Under the pieces are notes generated by a model. The model saw nothing but the letters and a program-made list of their open reading frames with translations, had not been told where the DNA came from and ran no database searches. DNA of 64,000 nucleotides from Tritrichomonas musculus (Eukaryota > Parabasalia > Tritrichomonadida > Tritrichomonadidae). Location: the NCBI GenBank assembly GCA_039105265.1, contig JAPFFF010000013.1, positions 2,108,001-2,172,000 on the forward strand, given 5' to 3'. Below are positions 38,248-47,500 of the stretch, one piece after another; the stretch's first letter is position 1; every line of letters starts with the position of its first letter. The translations under genes and the position numbers were made by a program.

Positions 38248-39590
38248 TTATGGTTGGACGAAATTCTGCATTACATCATTCAATATCTTTGTCTCATCAT
38301 CATTTAATTTCTTGCAGTAAAGAAGGCATTTTGACTTAATGTAGGTCATTTCGCCATTCCGTTTTGTAAACTTATAGCCATTACCTGGGTTTCCCTGTCC
38401 AGTGAGGTGAATAGCCAAGTTTGACTTTTTGAGGCATTTCTCGTTATTTCATATGGACAGCAGACCGTTTTATTGTATTCAAAAAAAGATGTAAAGTTAT
38501 GAATTATTTGAGAAAAAATGTCCATTTAACGGTTTATTTTTATTCTGAAAATGTCCAAAATATCCAAAATTGAATGTAATCATTCAATCAAGGCTAGTCT
38601 CACAATAAATATAAAGAATTTTAATTAAATAATTTTTCATAATAATATATAAAATGTCTAAATCGCCAAAAAAATAAAAAATTATTTTGTTTTTAAGAAA
38701 AGTTGAATGAATCTTTCAATTTATTTGGCTTGACCAATTATATTCAATCTTTATTTGTTTTATAAATTCATTTCTAAAATAATCTTTTGAAATTATATTT
38801 TTAATAAATTTTGTTCTATTATTTGTATTATTCTAGAACAATGTGATTAATCGATTGGTCATATTTACTGATAGAGAATATTGACAGAAAATATCACATG
38901 TAATTAAGTATTACCTTGAAAAGATTGCAATGATAATTGTTTTTCAATTCTGCTTATTTTAGAGTACAATTCATATTTAAAATTGAATTATAATGTTTTA
39001 AAAAATAAAATATTGTTTTTTTATATTATTAAATTTAGAAATGTTAAAGATATTCTTTATTTTTTGAATGAAATATAGATTGTAGAATAAACTTTTTGAG
39101 ATGTTTTTATTTTATTACTTTGAAAAATGATAGAAATTGTTTGAAATATTTCAATGTAGATATTTTTTTGAATGTTTTTTTATTTTGTTAAAGAAAGACA
39201 AAATTTTTATTAAATTTTGCATCTATTGTATTATTAAAAAATATTGGAGGAGGAAAAAAGCTAAATGTCCATAAGATTTTAATGGACATTTTTTCTCAAA
39301 TAATTCATAACTTTACATTTTTTTTTGAATACAATAAAACGGTCTGCTGTCCATATGAAATAACGAGAAATGCCTCAAAAAGTCAAACTTGGCTATTCAC
39401 CTCACTGGACAGGGAAACCCAGGCCATTACGAATGATGGATTTATTTAATTTACGTGTATTCAACTCATTATATTTATCATTTCGTCTTAATAATTTGTT
39501 AATCAGTTTACATTTATCACCTTTCTTAACCTATTCAATCATTAAACTCTCCAATAAATCAACATTATCGATTTCATAAAAGTCTGTCAT
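38248..39590 (-). pseudogene. Small coding remnant split by a DNA transposon
   Basis: Coding-like sequence on the minus strand lies on both sides of the 38385-39422 transposon (39423-39590 begins at an ATG; 38248-38384 ends at a TAA). The target duplication falls inside it. The protein family is not recognised. It belongs to the second Polinton-like region and is broken. Confidence 0.45.
38377..39430. mobile_element. Non-autonomous DNA transposon with 142-bp TIRs and 8-bp TSD (hAT-like)
   Basis: The element itself is 38385-39422 (1,038 bp), flanked by the direct repeat GCCATTAC (38377-38384 and 39423-39430). Both ends start CTGGGTTTCCCTGTCCAGTG. The arms, 38385-38526 and 39281-39422, match with only one clear mismatch. 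The 750-bp inside is AT-rich with no transposase frame, so it must be mobilised in trans. An 8-bp duplication fits hAT or P-type elements; the end bases do not match the usual hAT CAGxG well, so the superfamily is open. Near-perfect arms and duplication mean a recent insertion. Confidence 0.85.
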
Positions 39591-40022
39591 TAATTCTTTA
39601 ACTTAAAATTAAAAGTATTTTTATCATTAATATTTTACATTAATATTTTACATTCATGTTTACATTTAATTTCCTCCATTAATTTTCATATCAAATGTCA
39701 TCATTTCAATTGTTTAACTGTATATGATTTATATCTATCGAAACCCGGTAGAGATAATATCTCGGATTTGATCAACGAACTCAACAATCTATTATTCATT
39801 TAATGGAAATAAAAAAATAATTTTCATAGCCTAACAATAATTATTTAGTACCATCAATAATCGATGTTTTTGAAGAGTTATCGTTAGGATAAATCCGTAG
39901 ATAAACAAAAATAATCCACTTTAGTGGAGTACATAGTATTATTCCCTTACTCTTCATCGATACTTTTTAGGTAATTCGATCTTGTTCATCCCTGATGTAT
40001 AAACGATTAAGCTATCATTAAC
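39591..40022. other. Non-coding stretch of the Polinton-like region
   Basis: No usable frame. Contains short palindromes (CCACTTTAGTGG at about 39917) and CGAAACCCGGTAGAG-type sequence with more GC than the flanks, as in other parts of this region. Confidence 0.35.
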
Positions 40023-40292
40023 CTAAAAACTACAACGCTTGTTCATGTCATCCACTAAACAGTACACATGAGTATCTTCACCTCTTACATGATAACTTAA
40101 TGGATCACTACATATTTTATATACTTTACGGTGACTCTCACTGAAGAAATAGAATCGTTTACTAAATACATGGGCTCCATCACAGGTAGACCAAATTCGT
40201 TTAATGTCACTCGGATACTTATCAGGAGTTAACATATGATATAACTCTGGGGTAAAACCGAAATCATTATAATATTTAAAGTACTCAGCCAT
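40023..40292 (-). CDS. Small hypothetical protein (89 residues)
   Basis: Good ATG; the sequence looks like a compact folded protein (YFKYYNDFGFTPELYHMLTP, SDIKRIWSTCDGAHVFSKRF, HVYCLVDDMNKRCSF) with four Cys. Codon use is less AT-biased than the surroundings. No family recognised. It lies in the second Polinton-like region and may be one of its small genes. Confidence 0.5.
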   Translation of the reverse strand: MAEYFKYYNDFGFTPELYHMLTPDKYPSDIKRIWSTCDGAHVFSKRFYFFSESHRKVYKICSDPLSYHVRGEDTHVYCLVDDMNKRCSF

Positions 40293-40748
40293 TTAGGGCA
40301 GAAATAAAAATAATTGGAATAATATTAATAGAAGGTTGGATATGTCTGCTACGATATACAGCCCTGTATGGTGATTATAAGGTATTTCTAGAGGGTCCTA
40401 GATAGGGATTTTTCGTGGTTTTGGGGTCCAGAAAGGGGGGTCCTAAAACGTTGTTAGGGGCGGGCGGAGCGTTTCAGCGTAGCCCCTTAACCTTTCTACT
40501 AATGGAATAGACATATGCTTTGTCTGGTTCATCAGTTTTTTCATTACTCATATCATAACTTCTTAACTCTGTTTTGTTTTAAACATTAAACAAAAGAATT
40601 TCGGTAGAATAGGATAAAAAGCCCAATGATTTGTCTTTATTTTTCTTTCTGGTTTATTTCCTGTTCATTAGAAAAGAAAGATTCAGTAAAAATGTTAAGT
40701 TGCGCTATGAGAGGAAAGCATCCAGTGAAGTCCAATGAAAGTAAATAC

Positions 40749-40787
<39 letters not shown>

Positions 40788-40960
40788 TTGGCATGTATGA
40801 AAGAGAAACAGCTCATTAGTAGTCCTCTCAACTTTTGTCCAGCCTTTACCGCTTCGTCACAAGCTTGTCTTCAGCTGACATAACTCGTTCTACTCCAAGA
40901 TCTCCAGCTCTATATATTTTTATTAAATGATTTCCACTGCTAAAAAATCAAGTATGAAAA
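40293..40960. other. Non-coding stretch with GC island and T/A homopolymer
   Basis: 40380-40500 is unusually GC-rich (runs of G and C, GGGGCGGGCGGAGCG) and can form a stem between TTAGGGGC and GCCCCTTAA. 40750-40787 is a T run directly followed by an A run. The + strand frame across it is produced by the homopolymer and is not called as a gene. Confidence 0.4.
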
Positions 40961-40966
40961 AAGTTC

Positions 40967-41141
40967 TATCAGGCTTGCGATTAAAGAATATACACAAATT
41001 GAGTCGATAAATGGCGATGCTGCCTTCGTGCGATTTGTTAATTCTGATATACGAAAATGTGTGAGCGATTCGTCTCGTACCAACTTATGCTGTTCTGTCA
41101 GGCTTGCGATTAAAGAATATACACAAATTGAGTCGATAAAA
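40967..41141 (+). repeat. Tandem 129-bp coding-like repeat, copies 2 and 3
   Basis: AGGCTTGCGATTAAAGAATA begins at 40971 and again at 41100, a spacing of 129 bp or exactly 43 codons. The + frame is open through the unit (LAIKEYTQIESINGDAAFVR, then FVNSDIRKCVSDSSRTNL). The same core occurs at 14038-14194. It is a dispersed fragment of an unrecognised repeated coding sequence. Confidence 0.6.
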
Positions 41142-41533
41142 ATATTCATTTAATTTCATTTTAATGGCGCCTTTATTTTATATTCAATAATTTTCTGAAA
41201 TAAACTTTTTGAGAACTTATTCCGACGTTAAAATCGGTAGTGTTGATCCTTTGGCCATTGCATTAGATAATCAAAGATATGAAAATAAATAATCCTAAAT
41301 CTGATTTTTTAAATCTATATGTCTCCTATAATGACACCAAATACAAATTAATAATTTATATTTTTTATTTAAAATGTTAAAAATCAAAAGATATTTATAT
41401 ATCAAATTTGAAAATGAAAAATACGTTATTAAAAATTTTTCAATCATTTTTATGGAAATAACGATTATTTAATTCAATTATTTCAAAATAACGATTTTCT
41501 GAAATCTAAAATCTTATTGAAGATTTATATAAA
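41142..41533. other. AT-rich upstream region of the giant gene
   Basis: No ATG in frame with the giant gene, no trichomonad-type 3' splice signal (ACTAAC...ACACAG), and no convincing initiator. The reading frame of the giant gene is closed by a TAA at 41507. Confidence 0.4.
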
Positions 41534-44500
41534 TTGAATTTAAAAACAAATCAGCAATTGACGCAAAATCCCGAATTGAATTATCAACAAAATAAAATAT
41601 TAAAAGACGCTATCAATGATAGAGAGATTTACTTCGAAAATGTAATAGACCAATATTCTCATCCGACAAAAACGGATTTGACAGCTACATATAATAAAAA
41701 AAGTCCAAAAAATTATCATGAATGCGAAAACAAAGCGAGAAATTCTGAGAAAGTCAGTGATGAATCTAGCATTAAAGAAATTGAAAAATTAGAACAAGAA
41801 ATTAAAGATATACAAAAAAGCACCAATGATTTAATCAGAAAGTTTTACGAATCAGGAAAAAAAAATTTTGATTACCAAATATTATTATCCTTAGATTCGA
41901 GACTTACTACCATAAACAGAGTTTTTACAAATGAAGCAAAAAATTATATTTCATCAAATCCACAATTTATCAGTTCTTCACGGTTAAATAAACTTCAACA
42001 AGAAGTCGAAATTAAAAAAGAACTTTCTTCACCATCTGAAGAACTCGAAGCGACCGAATATGCTCTCAAAAGTTTTACAGAAAAGCTTGATTATTGTGTT
42101 TCTATAATCAATCAAATTTTGCTCATTAACAAAAAAAGAAAGAACAATTTGGACAAATCCGGAATAGCAAAGAATAGCTTAGAAAAAGAAGGAACAATAA
42201 TGAGATCAACCAAATCTGATAAAATTAATAATTCGGAAAAAAATATAAAGTCAGAAGAATCCAATAAACTCAAACAAAATAAAAAAGATGAAACTGCTGA
42301 ATTACTCGAAAAAGAAGAAGAAGCTCTTCAGGCATTTGATAATGCGTCAAATCAAAACAAAAAACAGAAGCAATCAAAGAAAAAACATTCCAAAAAAGAA
42401 GGTCACGCACACAAGCCCATATTGGAAGATAAGGCAAATAATACTCAAATCAAAAATTCAGATAAAAATAATTCACCTCAACTACAATCTAATTCACCTT
42501 CTAACCTTCAACCGCCTGGTAAAAATCACATCAGAGAAGAAGCAAGCGAATACGAGTATTCTGAATCAGAAACAGACAATGTTTCAGAAAAAGTTTCACT
42601 TTTTGAGAAGTCTGAAAAAGTGGAACAAAATCAGCCACAAGTTGACACTCTACATTCGCCCATAGTGCATCCAATAACTAAGGAGGAAAGGGAAGATATA
42701 GATAGAATTTTTGAATCTGAGTCAGAAACAGAATACGCGCAACTGGTGCCCGAAGAGCAGCCAAATAAATATGGAAATAAGAAAAGTTCCAGCAACGCAC
42801 AAAGGCCAATTGATAGAAAATCAAGCAACAATGAAAAACCAAAAACAAAAGAAAAAGTAGCATTGACAAAACCACCAATTGATAAGCCTCACACAGTCAC
42901 AGCTAAAACAGTCAAAACCGGGGGAAAAACTGACATAAAGTGCTTTGAAAAAGCTCGAGATGAATCAGACTCGGACTCAGAGTACGTACTGCTCGATCTC
43001 AAAGAGCAACCTGGACGATCGATTCAAGTAATTTCAAGGCAAAGCGGCAAATCAAGTAAGCCAGAAAATACAAAAATTTCGAAGCAAAACGAAAAACAAG
43101 ATCCACAAAAGCAACCAGCTAGGCCACAGTACTTGCATTCGGCTCTTCCGAGCAAAAGCAGAGGAGAGTCGCAGGCAGTAAACAAACAACAGAGCACAGA
43201 AGTATTAGAATGCATTCTTACATTGCCAGAGGAAGAACCGAAAGAACAATCAGAGCACGTAATTGAGTGTTCAGAAAGCAGCTGTTCGGAGAAATTGATT
43301 GTTACAGAAAAATTCCTTCTTTGCAATATTCAAGCACAACAGAACATGAACCCAGAACAATCCAAAAATCATGAAATTATGAAACCATCAACGAGCAAGC
43401 CTTGCTCACTTCTGACTCATACAAACAACAATCAAGAAAAAGCAGACATACAGCATAATGAAAAAGTTCTGGATGAGCTAGAAAGCAAGCCTGTTACACC
43501 AGAAATTCACTCAGAAAATTTGAATAAACCAGTAAATAATGGTGTTTCTAATAATTCAGTGAATCCAATTTCTACCAAATCAGGCAGTGATGAAAAATTA
43601 AAACCAAGACAAAATGAAGAAATGATGAAATCACAAACGAGCACACTTTTTTCACATCCATTCTTAAAGCAAGGAAAAACAGACGAACAATATTATGAGA
43701 AAATTCAATCAGGCTCTGAATACACATCAGAATACATCCTCAGAGAACCAGAAGAACAAACAACTAAAACGACTAAAACAACTAAAACAAATCAACCAAA
43801 TCAACGAAATAAAACAGGAAACACAATGAATACCAAAATTTCAAAAGCGAATGATAAACAAGATCCACAAACGCAACCAATCAGATCACCATACTTGCAT
43901 CCATCCCAACCAAACAAAAGCAGACAAGAATCGCGGACAGTAAACAAACAACAGAGCACAGAAGTATTAGAATGCATTCTTACATTGCCAGAGGAAGAAC
44001 CGAAAGAACAATCAGAGCACGCAATTGAGTGTTCAGAAAGCAGCTGTTCAGAGAAATTGATTGTTACAGAAAAATTCCTTCTCTGCAATATTCAAGCACA
44101 ACAGAACATGAACCCAGAACAAGCATCAGATACCACTGAACCGCTGATTCCAATCAAGCCAAAACCAAAGCCAATTACGATTCAATATCAGAAAGAAAAC
44201 TGCACCAAAAAAGAAATTCAACTCGATGATACAAAGAAACCAGAACAACCGGAAAATAATAAATTTACGAAACCACCAAAGAGCAAACCAATTACACCAG
44301 TAAATATTGATATTTCAAACGATTCAGTGAAGCCAAATTCTACCAAAACAAGTAATGATGAAAAATCAAAACCAAGACAAAATGCAGAAATGATGAAAAC
44401 ACAAACGAGCACACTTTTTTCACATCCATTCTTAAAGCAAGGAAAAACAGACGAACAATATTATGAGAAAATTCAATCAGGCTCTGAATACACATCAGAA

Positions 44501-47500
44501 TACATCCTCAGAGAACCAGAAGAACAAACAACTAAACCAAATAAATCATTGAACGCAGGGAACAATAAAGCTCCAAAGGATAAAGAAAAGCTAAGTCCAC
44601 AAAAGCCACCAGTCAGATCACCATATTTGCATCCAGCTCATCCAAACAAAAGCAGACAAGAACCACAGGCCGTAAACAATCAGCAAAGCACAGAAGTATT
44701 AGAATGCGTTCTTACATTACCAGATGAAGAAATACAACAACCAAACAACACAGTAAATCAAGATAATTCTTTCAAATCCAATCAGCCGAAAGAATTTACG
44801 AAATCCAAACCTACAGAAACAGCTGAATCACCCAAAACATCAGAAAATACGAATCACCCACCTTTGACTCATCATACAGCAAATCAAGGAAAAGTAGACA
44901 TGCAGTGCACGTCAGAGCACATACTCAAAGAGTCAGAAGCACAAGCAAAAAAATCAAAGCAAGTAGAAAATGCAAGAATATCTATCAATCCCAAAAAACC
45001 TGCAGATTCTAGACCATTAAATGATCCTACCAAATCCAAGCAAACAGAAAACAATGAACCACCAAAGCCTCCAGTTAGCATTCCATATTCATATCTGGCT
45101 CATCCAAACAAAAGCAGACAAAAACCGTTTACCAATCATAGCAAAAAGAGCACAGAAGAGCCATCGCACATTATTGCACAACAAAAAGAACAGACCGAAA
45201 AAACGGGCAACTTGGCAAATAACGATTCACCAAAGCCACTGCATAGATCACCGTACATTCATTCTGCTCTTCCAAGCAACAGCAGGCAAGAATCACTCAC
45301 AGTAAATCACCAACAAAGCAGAGAAGTAGAATGCGTTCTTTCATTGCCAAAAGAGGAAGAGTCAAATCAGTGTGATCATCCAAACAAAGATCAAGGAAAA
45401 GCAGACATGAAATATTATGAAAAAGTGCGAGATGAATCAGAATGCACATCCGAGTACATACTCAAAGATCCTGAAGAAAAAGCCAGAAAATCAAATAAAC
45501 AAGAAAAATCGATTCCCTCCAATCAATCAAACCAGCTTCAAATTAAAAATATAGAGACACCAAAATCGCCTGTTGCCGCACCTTACTCGCTCCTTGTTCA
45601 TCCAGGCAACATTGTACAGCAGCCAAACATCGCAAACATTCAGAAATCCACCGACGAGTCAGAATACGAAACCGAGTACACAGAGGAGCAATCGGATAAC
45701 TTGAATACAATAGAGCAGCAGGAAGCTGCCATCAGTTCAGACAGATCATTATATTCAAGCCAATCGGGCATTGACATGAAATGCAAGGCACAATATTCAC
45801 TCCTGTCACGTCCAAACAAAAACAGGCAGCAGTCTTTCACGATGCATGACCAGGCAAATGGAGGGGATGAATTTGAACGATCAGCGGAATACATCGTCCT
45901 TAAACCAGAGGAGCCAATGTCACCAGACCGATGGAATAAGTCGGAATCACCAGAATTTGCGAGCAGCTCGGAAAAGATATTTTTCTCAAGCCAATCAAAC
46001 ATTTGCAACCAACCAGAAAACATTGAATCACCAAGATCACCAATCAAGTCGCCTTACTCTCTCCTTTTTCAGCCAACAAAAAAGAGGCGACAAGAAAGTT
46101 CAGATGAATTCGGGCAATCATCCGAATACATCCTCATCAAACCAGAGGAGCCAATGTCGCCAGACAGATGGAATAGGTCTGATTCGCCTGAATTTGCGAG
46201 CAGCTCAGAAAAATTATTTTATTCAAGTCAATCAAACATTTTCAATCAGCCAGAAACTCCAAGATCGCCAATTAAGTCACCTTTCTCTCTTCTGATTCAG
46301 CCAGCTAAAATCAGGCAGCAGTTGCTCTCAGTGGGCAATCAGCAAGGCACTGATGAATCAGAACAAACTTCTGAATTCGTCCTCGAAGGATTCGATGAAA
46401 AAGAGTCCGAAAAACCTATCGTAACTAGAAACTTACCTGTTTCGAATGCTCGTACACAACGGAACACAGAACCAAAGGAAGCAGAGAATGCAGAACAGTC
46501 AGCACGAACACAATATTCGCTCCTGTCTCGTCCAAACAAAAACAGGCAGCTGTCATTCACGATGCATGACCAGGCAAATGGAGGAGATGAATTTGAACGA
46601 TCAGCGGAATACATCGTCCTTAAACCAGAGGAGCCAATGTCACCAGACCGATGGAATAAGTCGGAATCACCAGAATTTGCGAGCAGCTCTGAAAAGATAT
46701 TTTTCTCAAGCCAGTTAAACATTTGCAACCAACCAGAAAACATTGAATCACCAAGATCACCAATCAAAGCTTATTCACTTGTATTTCAGCCAAGCAAAAG
46801 CAGACAGCAACAATTCACAAAAAATGATCAACAAAGCACAGAAGTATTAGAATGCATTCTTACATTGCCAGAGGAAGAGCCGAAAGAACAATCAGAGCAC
46901 GTAATTGAGTGTTCAGAAAGCAGCTGTTCAGAGAAATTGATTGTTACAGAAAAATTCCTTCTCTGCAATATTCAAGCACAACAGAACATGAACCCAGAAC
47001 AATCCGAAAATCATGAAAATACGAAACCACCAACGAGCAAACCTATTAAACCAGTAAATAATGGTGTTTCAAATAATTCAGTGAAGCCAATTTCTACCAA
47101 ATCAGGCAGTGATGTAAAATTAAAACCAAGACAAAATGAAGAAATGATGAAAACACAAACGAGCACACTTTTTTCACATCCATTCCTAAAGCAAGGAAAA
47201 ACAGACGAACAATATTATGAGAAAATTCAATCAGGCTCCGAATACACATCAGAATACATCCTCAGAGAACCAGAAGAACAAGCAACTAAAACGACTAAAA
47301 CAACTAAATCAAATCAACCAAATCAACCAAATCAACCAAATAAAACAGGAAACACAACGAATACCAAAATTTCAAAAGCGAATGATAAACAGGATCCACA
47401 AACGCAACCAATCAGATCACCATACTTGCATCCATCCCAACCAAGCAAAAGCAGACAAGAATCGCGGACAGTAAACAAACAACAGAGCACAGAAGCATTA

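Larger units (their letters stand above)
35400..40600. mobile_element. Remains of a second Polinton-like element (broken)
   Basis: Holds a gene related to the N-terminal part of Polinton PolB (35677-37635), then minus-strand coding remnants at 37614-38084, 38248-39590 and 40023-40292. Short GC palindromes like those in the intact Polinton occur (GGCTTCGCC twice at about 37455 and 37490; AGGGGC...GCCCCTT at about 40460-40495). No polymerase, capsid, ATPase or integrase domain is seen. A DNA transposon has inserted inside it. It is broken in several places and clearly older than, and from a different lineage than, the 15-34 kb element. Limits are uncertain because no terminal repeats were found. 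Confidence 0.5.

Noticed and set aside
40626-40883. 85-codon plus-strand frame
   Set aside because: It exists only because of a T run followed by an A run; both sides have no coding pattern in common.
45640-46767. Long frames antisense to and in other frames of the giant gene
   Set aside because: Repeat copies give identical shadow frames; their composition mirrors the Ser/Pro/Glu repeats on the plus strand.
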